A DNA stretch of 64,000 nucleotides from an uncultured Lachnospiraceae bacterium (lineage in GTDB: Bacteria > Bacillota > Clostridia > Lachnospirales > Lachnospiraceae). Position 1 is the stretch's first letter; each line of letters begins with the position of its first letter. Positions 36,488-45,682 of this stretch are shown one piece after another. The position numbers were made by a program, and so were the translations under genes. The stretch spans positions 1 through 64,000 of the forward strand of contig CANTEW010000005.1 in the NCBI GenBank assembly GCA_947652925.1. The letters run 5' to 3'. A model generated the notes under the pieces. It was given only the letters and a program-made list of their open reading frames with translations. It had not been told where the DNA came from and ran no database searches.

Positions 36488-38380
36488 TTAGATACCTATA
36501 GCTGTCCTCTTCTCTTCAATCTTCTCGATCATCAAGTCACCTAATTTATCAATATCTGTTTCAACTGTATAGCAAGCCTCTACCCAGTCTTTAACACCAC
36601 CTGTGAGCAGCCCCGTTATCTCTGATGAGCCAGAAGCATACGGTTCTACGCCAAGGTATGTATCGAGACCAGAAGCAACTACATAGTTACCGATGGATAC
36701 AGCTTTTTCAGACATCCACTCAGGCGCACATCCTACTACTGGAAGCTGAGAGATGTTCAATCCGGAATCCTTAGAAAGCTCGGCAGCCAGGATCAGCATA
36801 CGGCTGATATCTACACAGGAACCCATATGGAGTACAGGCGGGATATCTGCCAGTTCACAAACTCTCTTCAAGCCAGCGCCGCAAAGGTCTTTCGCACGTT
36901 TATCCATCAGACCAGCTTTTGCTGCTGCTTGAGCTGAACATCCGGATACGATGAGTACGATATCATTGGCGATCAGTTTCTTCATCAGACTGATATGGGC
37001 AGCATCCGGGCGTACTTTCGGGTTGTTACATCCAACCATAGCGACTGCGCCACGGAGAACACCAGATACGATACATTCGATCAGAGGTTTCGTTGTTCCA
37101 AGCTCATCTACCTGAGAGTTTGTTACCCCGTCCAGTTTCTTAACGATCTGTTCTACGGAATAACCAACTGTAGCCTTCTGTTTCAGATCTGGGATATGTA
37201 CCAGTTCTTTCTTCCTGTTCGGGAAGTTCTCGATCGCTGCTTTTACGATCGCTTTTGCGTTCTCGCCTGCTGTGTGGGAGTTGAACCTGATAAATTCAGA
37301 TTCCGGCATCTGAGCGATCGGTGATGTTGTGATGAATTTTGTATGGAAACATTTGCTCAAGGGGCCAAGTGCCGGGAAGATACACTGTACGTCTACAACG
37401 ATCGCTTCACAAGCGCCTGTCAGTACAACGTTCTCCTGCTGCAGGAAGTTACCAGCCATCGGGATCCCACGACGCATAGCTACTTCGTTTGAAGTACAGC
37501 AAACACCAGAGACTGTGATGCCCTGTGCGCCTTTTTCTTTAGCGTAAGCGATCATCTCCGGATCGTCTGCGTATTCACAGATCATCTCAGAAAGTGACGG
37601 GTCATGGCCATGTACAACGATGTTTACGTTCTCTTCTACCATAACGCCCAGGTTCGCTTCTGTCTCCATTTCTTTCGGTGTACCGAACAGTACGTCAGAG
37701 AACTCCGTACCCATCATGGAACCGCCCCATCCATCGCAAAGACCTGCACGCAGAGCCTGACGGATCAATGCTTCCGGTTTAGAAGAACATCCCATATGAG
37801 TCATGTGCAGGGAAGATGCGACTTCTCTGTCGATCGCGCGCGGTGCGATCTCTTCTCTTTCCCAGATCTCCTGTGTATGTTTCGGAGCCCTCTTCAAGAA
37901 TCTCTGGAACCCAAATGGTTTACCATATTCCATAAGACCCGCCTCGGCTACTTCATGAGCCAGATCATAGATGTCTTTTCCTTCTGTCTCGATATCCCAT
38001 TCTTTTGCGATACGGATCAGTTTTTCAGGATCTTTTACTTTGTAGTTCCCGTCTGCTGCTGATTCATACAGAGTGTGGCAGATCTCGCGTCCATGATCAG
38101 AATGGGTCGCAGCGCCGCCTGCTGTAAATTTCAGGTAATTCCTGCCAACGATACCATGGATATCACATCCGCAGATACCTCTCGGTGACTTTGCTGTTAT
38201 ACGGCAGGGTCCCATAGAACAGATCCTACAACATGCACCAGATTCACCGAATTTACAGTGGGGTGTCTGATTTTTAACGCGCATCTGCCATGAATCAGCA
38301 CCAACTTTTGCACCATTCTCCAGCAACCGCTCGGTAGCCGCTTCAAATTCCTCCACTGTGGTTAACTTGAACTCACTCAT
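36488..38380 (-). CDS. acsA: Ni-dependent carbon monoxide dehydrogenase catalytic subunit
   Basis: The 630-residue CODH (CooS/AcsA) interconverts CO2 and CO at the NiFe4S4 C-cluster. The N-terminal B/D-cluster cysteines are C42, C50, C51, C54, C59, C70 and C72 (GACCRICSMGPCRI, GICGCDIHG). The body contains HMTHMGCSSKPE, GQG-like NIVVHGHDPSLSE, VSGVCCTSNEVAMRRG, MVGCNNPKV and VSGCSAQAAAKAG, which carry the C-cluster His and Cys residues. CO made here passes to AcsB. It has a cooC on each side. The 114-base gap before it holds small hairpins but no gene. Confidence 0.97.
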   Translation of the reverse strand: MSEFKLTTVEEFEAATERLLENGAKVGADSWQMRVKNQTPHCKFGESGACCRICSMGPCRITAKSPRGICGCDIHGIVGRNYLKFTAGGAATHSDHGREICHTLYESAADGNYKVKDPEKLIRIAKEWDIETEGKDIYDLAHEVAEAGLMEYGKPFGFQRFLKRAPKHTQEIWEREEIAPRAIDREVASSLHMTHMGCSSKPEALIRQALRAGLCDGWGGSMMGTEFSDVLFGTPKEMETEANLGVMVEENVNIVVHGHDPSLSEMICEYADDPEMIAYAKEKGAQGITVSGVCCTSNEVAMRRGIPMAGNFLQQENVVLTGACEAIVVDVQCIFPALGPLSKCFHTKFITTSPIAQMPESEFIRFNSHTAGENAKAIVKAAIENFPNRKKELVHIPDLKQKATVGYSVEQIVKKLDGVTNSQVDELGTTKPLIECIVSGVLRGAVAMVGCNNPKVRPDAAHISLMKKLIANDIVLIVSGCSAQAAAKAGLMDKRAKDLCGAGLKRVCELADIPPVLHMGSCVDISRMLILAAELSKDSGLNISQLPVVGCAPEWMSEKAVSIGNYVVASGLDTYLGVEPYASGSSEITGLLTGGVKDWVEACYTVETDIDKLGDLMIEKIEEKRTAIGI

Positions 38381-38494
38381 TAATAAACCTCCTTAAAAAA
38401 ATTGTGGCATCCTCATCTAAAAATTAATCCTTCCAGAGTGCTATACCCCCTGGACCCTCTCCTTGTTTTTTTAGAGGGTGAAGTGCCTCTCACT

Positions 38495-39265
38495 TTACAA
38501 ATGCAGTTTCTGTACGATCTCCCGGACAGCCTTCTTCACTGGCGAATCATCCGGAAGCTGTACTGTAGGCTTGCCGTCACAGTCAAATTCATAGACTGTG
38601 TCATCCTGGGGGACGACCCCCAAGAGTTCAAGCCCCTGCTTCTCGATCTCTTCCCGGGTCCCATCGTTCAACTTCCCTCCGGGCGCCCGGTTGACGATCA
38701 GGCCGACGTTCTTCGGCTTCATGCCGCAGTCCTTGATGAGCTGGGCGATGCGCCCAACAGCCTGTACGCCTCTTCTGGAACAGTCACTGACCAGGATCGC
38801 TGTCTCCATGCTGGGCAAGATCCCGCGGCTGATATGTTCCATCCCTGCCTCATTGTCCACAACAAAGAACGGATAATTGTTCTGCAGTTTGGCGAGCTGC
38901 GACTGCAACAATCCATTCACAAAACAATAACATCCTTTTCCCTGGGTGCGTCCCATGACCAGCATATCAAAGTCATCGTCTTCGATCACTGCGTTCCGGA
39001 ACTGGATCTCCGCATAATCTGCTTTCGACATACTCGCCGGTATGGGGCTTTCTTTCGCGATCTCCGCCTGTGCGATCTCTTCCCTGATATCCCCCAGGGT
39101 CTTCTCTACTTCCACGCCTAACACTTCGTTTAAGTTGGAATTGGCATCTGCATCCACTGCAAGGACCGGACCTTTCCCCATCTCGCCGAGATACTGGATG
39201 ATCAACCCACATAATGTAGTCTTTCCCACCCCGCCTTTGCCGGCAACTGCGATCACATGTGCCAT
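38495..39265 (-). CDS. cooC: CooC-type CODH nickel-insertion ATPase (first copy)
   Basis: The 256-residue MinD-like ATPase has Walker A GKGGVGKTTLCG, ADANSNLNEVLG, a CXC metal site in GKGCYCFVNGLL and VVDNEAGMEHISRG. It differs clearly from the second copy around the CXC motif (CYC versus CVC) and helix after it. It lies directly upstream of acsA and downstream of cooT and a His-rich protein, forming a nickel-handling block at the head of the operon. CODH maturation is the likely role. Confidence 0.94.
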   Translation of the reverse strand: MAHVIAVAGKGGVGKTTLCGLIIQYLGEMGKGPVLAVDADANSNLNEVLGVEVEKTLGDIREEIAQAEIAKESPIPASMSKADYAEIQFRNAVIEDDDFDMLVMGRTQGKGCYCFVNGLLQSQLAKLQNNYPFFVVDNEAGMEHISRGILPSMETAILVSDCSRRGVQAVGRIAQLIKDCGMKPKNVGLIVNRAPGGKLNDGTREEIEKQGLELLGVVPQDDTVYEFDCDGKPTVQLPDDSPVKKAVREIVQKLHL

Positions 39266-39329
39266 CAGGTTACCTCCAAAATCTTTTTGTTTTGTAAAAC
39301 TATCAACTATTCGATCCTACTTCCTTCAT

Positions 39330-39358
39330 AGTCACAAACAATGCACAAAACTGTGACT
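39330..39358. promoter_or_regulatory. Inverted repeat between cooT and cooC
   Basis: AGTCACA (39330-39336) and TGTGACT (39352-39358) are perfect arms around a 15-base core that contains TTTTGTGCA on the minus strand. The same TTTTGTGCAWTGTT string occurs in the inverted repeat upstream of the operon promoter (40080-40113). It may be a regulator site or a leader structure for cooC. Confidence 0.4.
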
Positions 39359-39367
39359 GATCCCTAT

Positions 39368-39553
39368 CTATCCTATTGAATCCACTTCTACGATGCTATT
39401 GGCAAGATCCACCATCCGGATAACGCCCTGCACTCTTGTCTCATCCCCCATGATATCACGGATGATCAGAGTCTCTGCATCCACATCGATCCGGCTGACG
39501 TTTTTAAAGATCGTACTCCCGTCCTGTTTCCTTATGACTGTAGCCAAGCACAT
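39368..39553 (-). CDS. cooT: CooT-family nickel-binding protein
   Basis: This 61-residue protein has the family start MCLATV, whose Cys2 is part of the nickel site in CooT, followed by the small all-beta fold pattern (DVDAETLIIRDIMGDE, VQGVIRMVDLANSIVEV). CooT homologues bind nickel and support CODH maturation. It lies three bases after the His-rich gene, with cooC, acsA and acsF downstream. The gene is short but the family match and position make it secure. Confidence 0.88.
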   Translation of the reverse strand: MCLATVIRKQDGSTIFKNVSRIDVDAETLIIRDIMGDETRVQGVIRMVDLANSIVEVDSIG

Positions 39554-39556
39554 ACT

Positions 39557-39907
39557 CTATGCCTCCTTTACCTGCTCTTTCACCAGTGTCAGCGCCAGAC
39601 TAAAGCGCATATTTGCTTTCTGGAAATCCGCCACCCCGTCCCGGATGGTCCTGGCCGCATCGAGCATATCCAGTTTCTCCAGATTGTCTGCCATCTGATC
39701 CAGTTCTGCCGCATGGTGTTCATTGTGCTGCACCATATAGGCGAGCAGTGCTACTGTCTCCTGTTTGCAATCCCCGCCCTGGCATCCGCCTTCACCGTGA
39801 TGGTGTCCGCAGTGTTCATGATCAGGGTCATGGCTGTGGGGGCATCCCTGATGCTCTCCATGGCCATGGGAAACCACATTTCCATTTTCATCTTTGATCA
39901 AATGCAT
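39557..39907 (-). CDS. His/Cys-rich probable nickel-binding protein (CooJ-like role)
   Basis: This 116-residue protein opens the CODH/ACS operon. Residues 14-47 hold ten His and four Cys (SHGHGEHQ, HSHDPDHEHCGHHHG, then C42 and C47). The rest is a helical domain (LLAYMVQHNEHHAAELDQMA, NMRFSLALTLVKEQ). CooJ, a nickel chaperone of other CODH systems, has its His tail at the C-terminus; here it is N-terminal, so this is an analogue or a different family. Nickel storage or delivery is the likely role, inferred from composition and from cooT and cooC behind it. AAAGGAG precedes the ATG. Confidence 0.8.
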   Translation of the reverse strand: MHLIKDENGNVVSHGHGEHQGCPHSHDPDHEHCGHHHGEGGCQGGDCKQETVALLAYMVQHNEHHAAELDQMADNLEKLDMLDAARTIRDGVADFQKANMRFSLALTLVKEQVKEA

Positions 39908-39992
39908 ATCCCGCTCCTTTCTCTAAGCGTTCTGGCTTCCACAGAAACCGCATGGTGCCCCATGTCCTGCATGGTCCCACCAAGTACTTGTA

Positions 39993-40021
39993 ATTATACA
40001 ACCATATCAGATATATTTCAA
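39993..40021 (-). promoter_or_regulatory. Promoter of the CODH/ACS operon
   Basis: TTGAAA (40016-40021) and a perfect TATAAT (39993-39998) are spaced 17 bases apart on the minus strand, about 75 bases before the first start codon. The leader contains repeated CATGG/CCATG words near 39938-39975 that could fold or bind a regulator. Confidence 0.75.
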
Positions 40022-40079
40022 GGAATTTTTATTGGATTTTTTATAAAAATCACAACCTTGCACTGGTAATTTCCGGACA

Positions 40080-40113
40080 ATTTTGTGCAAAACCTCCGAA
40101 CATTGCACAAAAT
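40080..40113. promoter_or_regulatory. Perfect inverted repeat upstream of the CODH/ACS promoter
   Basis: ATTTTGTGCAA (40080-40090) and TTGCACAAAAT (40103-40113) are 11-base perfect arms with a 12-base spacer, centred about 75 bases upstream of the -35. A third half site TTGCAC lies at 40058-40063. The placement fits an activator or a divergent regulator site for the acs operon and the aldo/keto reductase gene. Confidence 0.55.
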
Positions 40114-40220
40114 CACCATTTTCAGTTTTCATCCTCCGATCCCACAGATACGTGCCCCGACACCCTCCCTCCTGTACATATGCCCGCGCCACGGGATTTA
40201 TTATTTTTGTAATACTTTTC

Positions 40221-40251
40221 TTGCATTAACTTCACATTTATATGCTATACT
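40221..40251 (+). promoter_or_regulatory. Possible promoter for the aldo/keto reductase
   Basis: TTGCAT (40221-40226) and TATACT (40246-40251) are present, but the spacing of 19 bases is long. Confidence 0.35.
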
Positions 40252-40340
40252 CCACCAATGATCACACCAAAAACTTTAAACCTACCACCGGATCTGAGCT
40301 TTCGGGGTACTTTTTATTTTATAGAGTCATGGAGGTCCAT

Positions 40341-41168
40341 ATGATAACTACGATCACACTAAATTCAGGAAATGAGATGCCCCTTCTGGGGCTGGGCGTA
40401 TATAAAGCGACCGGAGAGCGCGAGGTAGAGCGCGCGATCGGGTGGGCTGTGGATGCCGGCTACCGGCTCATCGACACAGCTTCTGCGTATAAAAACGAAG
40501 ACGGCGTCGGCCGGGGCATCCAGGCCTGCCCCCTCCCGCGTGAAGATCTGTTCATCACTACCAAGATCTGGAACAATGCCCAGCGGCTGGGCGATGTGGA
40601 AGGATCTTTTTCCAGGAGCCTCGAGAGGCTGATGACCAGCTACGTGGATCTATATCTGATCCATTGGCCCGTTCCAGGCTGTTACCTGAGTACCTGGAAG
40701 GAATTGGAAAGACTTTATGAACAGGGCAGGGCCCGTTCCATCGGTGTCAGCAATTTTGATATCCGCCATCTGGAAGAACTCGCCAGCATATCGGATATCA
40801 CACCTTCTGTCAACCAGATCGAGTTCCATCCCTATTGGTATCAGAAGAAACTGGTGGATTACTGCCAGTCCAAGGGGATCGCCGTACAAGCCTACGCTCC
40901 CCTCGCACGCGGCGCCTACCTGGACGATGATGTGATCTGCATCCTCGCCACAAAATACGGAAAGACCCCGGCCCAGATCGGCCTGCGGTGGATCCTGCAG
41001 AAAGGCGTAGCCGTCATCCCAAAATCCACCCAGGAAGAACGCATCATCAGCAACGGCGAGATCTTTGATTTTGTACTGGAAGAAGAGGACATGGACGCCA
41101 TCGACCAGCTGAACAGAGACTACCGCAGCGCTTCTATCCCTGACGATCTGCGCGATGTAACATTCTGA
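40341..41168 (+). CDS. Aldo/keto reductase
   Basis: This 275-residue NADPH-dependent reductase has the complete catalytic set: RLIDTASAYKNEDGVG (Asp, Tyr), FITTKIW (Lys) and LIHWPVP (His). The cofactor loops are ARSIGVSNF and VIPKSTQEERI. It fits the 2,5-diketogluconate reductase-like group; the aldehyde or ketone substrate is not evident. The ATG at 40341 has GGAGG five bases upstream; the longer frame to 40242 was rejected. It is monocistronic and convergent with gpsA, divergent from the acs operon. Confidence 0.92.
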   Translation: MITTITLNSGNEMPLLGLGVYKATGEREVERAIGWAVDAGYRLIDTASAYKNEDGVGRGIQACPLPREDLFITTKIWNNAQRLGDVEGSFSRSLERLMTSYVDLYLIHWPVPGCYLSTWKELERLYEQGRARSIGVSNFDIRHLEELASISDITPSVNQIEFHPYWYQKKLVDYCQSKGIAVQAYAPLARGAYLDDDVICILATKYGKTPAQIGLRWILQKGVAVIPKSTQEERIISNGEIFDFVLEEEDMDAIDQLNRDYRSASIPDDLRDVTF

Positions 41169-41177
41169 TCCATCCTG

Positions 41178-41213
41178 ATCCCCCTCACAGGCCAGAAGGG
41201 GGATGCGCCTGTG
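41178..41213. terminator. Convergent hairpins between aldo/keto reductase and gpsA
   Basis: ATCCCCCT pairs with AGGGGGAT (41178-41204), and the overlapping CACAGGC pairs with GCCTGTG (41186-41213). The two stems exclude each other. No clear T-run is present, so termination strength is uncertain. Confidence 0.45.
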
Positions 41214-41217
41214 CCTG

Positions 41218-42228
41218 TCATTCCCATGGCAGGGCAGGGGATTCCACTTTCTTATCCCGCAGCATCAGATCATTGACCGCGTCGGCCGCTGGTTTCTCCT
41301 CGAACAGTACCTTACAGACTTCTGTCACGATCGGCATCTCTACATCATATCTCTCGGCAAGGCCTTTTGCCGCCTTTGCCGAATACACGCCTTCCACCAC
41401 CATCCTGACTTCTTCCATAGCCTCTTCCATCGTCTTCCCCTGTCCGATCAGGAAACCCGCTCTCCGGTTCCGGCTGTGCTGACTGGCGCAGGTAACGATC
41501 AGATCCCCCATACCGGAAAGACCGTAGAATGTCTCCATCTTGGCCCCCATGCGCACACCCAGCCTGCAGATCTCCGCCACACCGCGGGTGATCAGGGCCG
41601 CTTTCGTATTGTCCCCGTATCCCAGGCCGTCTGCCGTACCGGCAGCCAGGGCGATGACATTTTTCAGAGCCGCGCCCAGTTCCACCCCCAGCATATCCGG
41701 TGTCGTATACACCCTGAATACCGGGCTCATGAAGACAGCCTGCAGATACTCAGCCGTTTTCCGGGTCCTGGCACTGACCACACAGGTCGTGGGGATCCGG
41801 CGCCCTACTTCCTCCGCATGGCTCGGTCCGGACAACACCGCCACATCAGCCTGCGGGATCTCCTCTTCGATGATCTCACCCAATGTCATCAGCGTCTTCT
41901 CTTCCACACCTTTTGCCACGTTCACGATCTTCTGGCCTTTTTCCACAAAGCCCTTTATCTTATGTGCCGTATCCCTGGTAAAAGGGGAGGGGACTGCCAG
42001 TACGACCACATCTTTACCGCGCACGGATCCTTCCAGATCCTCTGTGAAAGTCACCGCCTCCGGTATCTCCACCCCAGGCAGTTTTGCAGCATGTTCATGA
42101 TCCTGACGGAGCATCTCTACCTCTTCCTCCAGCGCAGACCAGACCTGCACCTGATGCCCATTGTTCTCTAAAAGTATGGCCAGTGCTGTGCCCCAGCTCC
42201 CTGCGCCCAATATACCGATATTTGCCAT
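41218..42228 (-). CDS. gpsA: Glycerol-3-phosphate dehydrogenase [NAD(P)+]
   Basis: The 336-residue enzyme reduces dihydroxyacetone phosphate to sn-glycerol-3-phosphate for phospholipid synthesis. The N-terminal NAD site is GILGAGSWGTALA, followed by VLAVPSPFTRD and VNVAKGVE. The catalytic Lys region is GAALKNVIALAAG, and GLSGMGDLIVTC is conserved. It starts two bases after plsY, which uses its product, so the pair is functionally and transcriptionally linked. Confidence 0.97.
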   Translation of the reverse strand: MANIGILGAGSWGTALAILLENNGHQVQVWSALEEEVEMLRQDHEHAAKLPGVEIPEAVTFTEDLEGSVRGKDVVVLAVPSPFTRDTAHKIKGFVEKGQKIVNVAKGVEEKTLMTLGEIIEEEIPQADVAVLSGPSHAEEVGRRIPTTCVVSARTRKTAEYLQAVFMSPVFRVYTTPDMLGVELGAALKNVIALAAGTADGLGYGDNTKAALITRGVAEICRLGVRMGAKMETFYGLSGMGDLIVTCASQHSRNRRAGFLIGQGKTMEEAMEEVRMVVEGVYSAKAAKGLAERYDVEMPIVTEVCKVLFEEKPAADAVNDLMLRDKKVESPALPWE

Positions 42229-42230
42229 AT

Positions 42231-42872
42231 TCAGCTCTCCTTTGAAAATGTGATCTTATTCTCAGTACCCGCCAGCAGCCTTTTGATGTTCTCCCGATGC
42301 CGATAGACCGCCAGCAGCATAAGGACACCCATCACACAATACAGCTCTATCCGTCTGCCAAAAGCCAGGCCGTAGCGGCCCATCCGTCCAAAGACGACAG
42401 TCAGTACAAACACCACCAGATAGCTGGCGAGAGAACTCACTGAGACATAGTGGAAAAGAAAGAAAAGGCTGAAAAAGACCACTGCTGCGATCAGAAAAAG
42501 CCTCCAATCAAAAGCAAGGATCATCCCCACCGAGGCAGCGATCCCCTTTCCTCCTTTAAATCCCATCGTCACCGGAAAATTATGCCCCAGGATACAGCCG
42601 GCCGCCCCATATAACACCAAGAGGGACATGATGTCCCCGTAACTCTCCCGGAACAAAAGGCGTATCACCCACACAGCCAGCACGCATTTCAGACAGTCGC
42701 AGACCAATGTGACCGCCGCCGCCTTTTTTCCCATGGTGCGCAGGGCGTTGGTGGTCCCGGCATTGCCGCTCCCATGCTCCCGGATATCCATGTGATGGGC
42801 CTTTCCCAGAAAATAAGAAGTCTGGAACAACCCAAACACATATCCGATAAACAGACAAACAACACGGATCAT
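42231..42872 (-). CDS. plsY: Glycerol-3-phosphate acyltransferase PlsY
   Basis: The 213-residue integral membrane enzyme moves an acyl group from acyl-phosphate to glycerol-3-phosphate. Its three conserved loops are present: REHGSGNAGTTNALRTMGK, HNFPVTMGFKGGKG and a later weaker motif before the last helix. About five membrane helices are visible. The C-terminal tail is slightly longer than usual. AAGGAG precedes the ATG, and the gene lies 12 bases after der. Confidence 0.96.
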   Translation of the reverse strand: MIRVVCLFIGYVFGLFQTSYFLGKAHHMDIREHGSGNAGTTNALRTMGKKAAAVTLVCDCLKCVLAVWVIRLLFRESYGDIMSLLVLYGAAGCILGHNFPVTMGFKGGKGIAASVGMILAFDWRLFLIAAVVFFSLFFLFHYVSVSSLASYLVVFVLTVVFGRMGRYGLAFGRRIELYCVMGVLMLLAVYRHRENIKRLLAGTENKITFSKES

Positions 42873-42884
42873 CTTCTCATCTCC

Positions 42885-44201
42885 TTATCCTTTCCGTTCC
42901 CTGACGATAAACCGCAGGGGCGTCCCCTCAAAGCCAAACGCATCCCGGATACGGTTCTCCAGATACCTGGTATAAGAAAAATGCATCAGTTTTTTACTGT
43001 TCACAAAAAATACAAACGTAGGCGGTCTCACAGACACCTGGGTCATATAGAAGATCTTCAGCCGCTTTCCTTTATCTGAAGGAGGCTGGTGGAGAGCCAT
43101 GGACTCTGTGAGGATCTCATTGAGCACCCCTGTCTGTACCCGCAGAGCGTGGTTCTGGATCACCGCATCGATCGTCTCGAACATACGCGGGATCCGCTGC
43201 CCTGTCTTTGCCGATATGAACAAAAGCTTCGCATAGGGCATAAAAGAGAGGATCTCACGTATCTTATCCGTATAGCGGTAGATCGTTTTATCCGTCTTCT
43301 CCACCAGATCCCATTTATTCACCAGGATGATCACGCCCTTGCCTTTCTCATGGGCGATCCCCGCGATCTTCGCGTCCTGCTCTGTGATCCCTTCACTGGC
43401 ATCGATCACCACCAGCACCACATCCGCTCTCTCCACGGCAGCGACTGCCCGGATCACGCTGTACCGTTCCAGCTCTTCCTTGACCTTACTCTTTCTGCGC
43501 AGCCCTGCCGTGTCGATAAATATATATCCCTGACCGTTCCAGTTTACCCCGGTGTCAACGGCATCCCTGGTCGTCCCGGCGATATCGGACACGATGACCC
43601 GGTCCTGCCCCAGGATCTTATTTATAATAGAAGATTTCCCCACATTCGGCTTTCCTATGATCGCGATATGCGGGATATCATCTTCTCCTTCTTCCCCGGC
43701 ACCCTTTGGGAAACTCTCCACGACCCTGTCCAGCAGTTCCCCCAGTCCCAGTTTCCCGGAAGCAGAGATCGGCAGAGGATCTCCCATCCCCAGGTTATAA
43801 AATTCATAGACATCCATCTCTAACTTCCGGTCATCCACCTTATTGACTGCCAAGATCACCGGCTTCTGGCTCCTGCGCAGCATATCCGCCACTTTGGAAT
43901 CCGCGTCCACCAGACCCTGGCGCACGTCCGTCATAAATAAGATCACATCGGCCGTGTCTATGGCGATCTGTGCCTGCTCCCGCATCTGGGATAAGATGAT
44001 ATCACCGCTCTCCGGCTCGATACCCCCTGTATCGATCATCGTGAAACGCTTGTCCAGCCATTCCACATCCGCATAGATACGGTCCCTGGTCACGCCGGGA
44101 GTCTCCTGCACGATCGAGATCCTCCTGCCGGCCAGTGCGTTAAAAAGTGTGGATTTCCCCACATTCGGCCTCCCCACGATGGCCACGATCGGTTTGCTCA
44201 T
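42885..44201 (-). CDS. der: Ribosome-assembly GTPase Der (EngA)
   Basis: The 438-residue protein has two tandem GTPase domains and a C-terminal KH-like domain. G1 motifs are GRPNVGKST and [10 protein letters not shown]3 are DTGGIEP and DTAGLRR; G4 are NKVD and NKWD. It acts in 50S subunit maturation. The ATG at 44199-44201 has AGGAGG ten bases upstream; an in-frame ATG nine codons earlier lies inside the upstream gene. Its first 62 bases overlap the end of the DUF512 gene in another frame. Confidence 0.97.
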   Translation of the reverse strand: MSKPIVAIVGRPNVGKSTLFNALAGRRISIVQETPGVTRDRIYADVEWLDKRFTMIDTGGIEPESGDIILSQMREQAQIAIDTADVILFMTDVRQGLVDADSKVADMLRRSQKPVILAVNKVDDRKLEMDVYEFYNLGMGDPLPISASGKLGLGELLDRVVESFPKGAGEEGEDDIPHIAIIGKPNVGKSSIINKILGQDRVIVSDIAGTTRDAVDTGVNWNGQGYIFIDTAGLRRKSKVKEELERYSVIRAVAAVERADVVLVVIDASEGITEQDAKIAGIAHEKGKGVIILVNKWDLVEKTDKTIYRYTDKIREILSFMPYAKLLFISAKTGQRIPRMFETIDAVIQNHALRVQTGVLNEILTESMALHQPPSDKGKRLKIFYMTQVSVRPPTFVFFVNSKKLMHFSYTRYLENRIRDAFGFEGTPLRFIVRERKG

Positions 44202-45558
44202 ATATCTGTCTCCTCCTATGCTTTCCATTCCCCGGCGGCTGCAGCACCGCCTGTATCAGATCCTCTCCTGACGGGTCTGCCACGGCCACGGGGACGCCCA
44301 GACGCTGCTGGAGCTCCCCCACCGTCCAGTCGTCCAGGAACACTTCCTCGCCGCTGCGCAGCATATTACAGGGGAGCAGCAGCTTATCCCCTAATCCCCT
44401 CCTGGTCAGCTGCTCATAGATATCCTGCCCGGTCAGCAGCCCGGACACCGTGATATTTTTTCCAAAAAAACGATTTTCCACGGGGAATACCCGGATCTGC
44501 ACTTTTGGATATCTCTCCCTGAGCCGTTCCATATACCTTTCCAGAAAAGGCGCGGCCAGAGTCCCCGTGGCGATGCTCCCCCGGATCACTCTCCCGTCCC
44601 CGATCCTTTTCTCCAGAGCCTCCATAAACTCTTCTTCCAGCAGACGCAGCATCCCCACACCGTTCTCCAACTGGGGATATCCATCATACATCTTTTCACA
44701 CGGCAGCGACCGGTCCGCCAGCAGATACCACTCATCACTGGGATAGACAAACCCAACGCCTGTCCTCTCCCGCAGCTGCTCCTGCCATCTCCCCAGCGTC
44801 TCCAGTACCTTTTTGGCATCTTCCCGTCCAAAAGGCTCCAGAGGCTCCAGGCCGTCCCGATACCGGGTCAGCCCCACAGGGACCACTGACAGGCTATTCA
44901 TATAGGGCCACAGCCCCGCCAGGCCTTCCACCGTCTGCTCCAAGACCGCCCCGTCGTTCCACCCTTTACAGAGGACGACCTGTCCATTCATCTCTATGCC
45001 CGCCCGGGCCAGAAAATGCATCTTCTCCATCACATCCCCGGCAAAACGGTTGTGGAGCATCCGGCAGCGCAGGGCAGGATCTATGGTGTGGACCGACACA
45101 TTGATGGGCGAAAAATGATAATGGGCCACCCGCTCCAGCTCCTGCCTGTCCATATTGGTCAATGTGACATAATTCCCCTGCAAAAAAGAAAGACGGCTGT
45201 CATCATCTTTAAAATACAAGGTCTTTCGCATCCCCGGGGGCATCTGGTCGATAAAACAGAAACAGCATCGGTTGCTGCAGGAACGGTACTCGTCCATCAG
45301 CCCGTTCTCAAACCCGGCCCCCAGCTCTTCTCCCATGTCTTTCTCCACTTCGAAGAGCCACTGTTCCCCGTCTGTCTTCTCCACGAGCAGCTCCACATAC
45401 TCTTCCTGCATCTCATACTGATAGTCGAAGATATCGCGGATCTCTCTCCCGTTTATCTCCAGCAGCCGGTCCCCCGGGACCAGCCCCAATCCCTGGGCGA
45501 TACTGTTTTGTCCTATCGTTTTGATCATATGCCCTTCATAGGCTCTCTTTTTTTCCAT
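44140..45558 (-). CDS. DUF512 protein with PDZ and radical-SAM-like core
   Basis: The 472-residue protein has an N-terminal PDZ-like segment ([22 protein letters not shown]), a Cys-rich radical-SAM-type motif ([14 protein letters not shown]) and the DUF512 C-terminal domain ([24 protein letters not shown]). Function is unknown; the gene is nearly always beside der in Firmicutes. The C-terminus runs 62 bases into der, adding about 20 Arg-rich residues ([18 protein letters not shown]) beyond the usual family end. The start could be 45558 or an ATG ten codons later (45528), since neither has a strong ribosome binding site. Confidence 0.87.
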   Translation of the reverse strand: MEKKRAYEGHMIKTIGQNSIAQGLGLVPGDRLLEINGREIRDIFDYQYEMQEEYVELLVEKTDGEQWLFEVEKDMGEELGAGFENGLMDEYRSCSNRCCFCFIDQMPPGMRKTLYFKDDDSRLSFLQGNYVTLTNMDRQELERVAHYHFSPINVSVHTIDPALRCRMLHNRFAGDVMEKMHFLARAGIEMNGQVVLCKGWNDGAVLEQTVEGLAGLWPYMNSLSVVPVGLTRYRDGLEPLEPFGREDAKKVLETLGRWQEQLRERTGVGFVYPSDEWYLLADRSLPCEKMYDGYPQLENGVGMLRLLEEEFMEALEKRIGDGRVIRGSIATGTLAAPFLERYMERLRERYPKVQIRVFPVENRFFGKNITVSGLLTGQDIYEQLTRRGLGDKLLLPCNMLRSGEEVFLDDWTVGELQQRLGVPVAVADPSGEDLIQAVLQPPGNGKHRRRQIYEQTDRGHRGEAECGEIHTF

Positions 45559-45609
45559 TTACTTATCATACCAATTTACATAAAAAAAAGCAATAAATAT
45601 CTGTTTTCC

Positions 45610-45638
45610 TTGACTGCCAAAACACCAGATGTTATAAC
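45610..45638 (+). promoter_or_regulatory. Promoter of prs
   Basis: TTGACT (45610-45615) and TATAAC (45633-45638) are 17 bases apart, about 45 bases before the start codon. Confidence 0.75.
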
Positions 45639-45682
45639 TGAATAAGGAAAAGCATAACCAATGATACTAGATGGAGGTTTAT

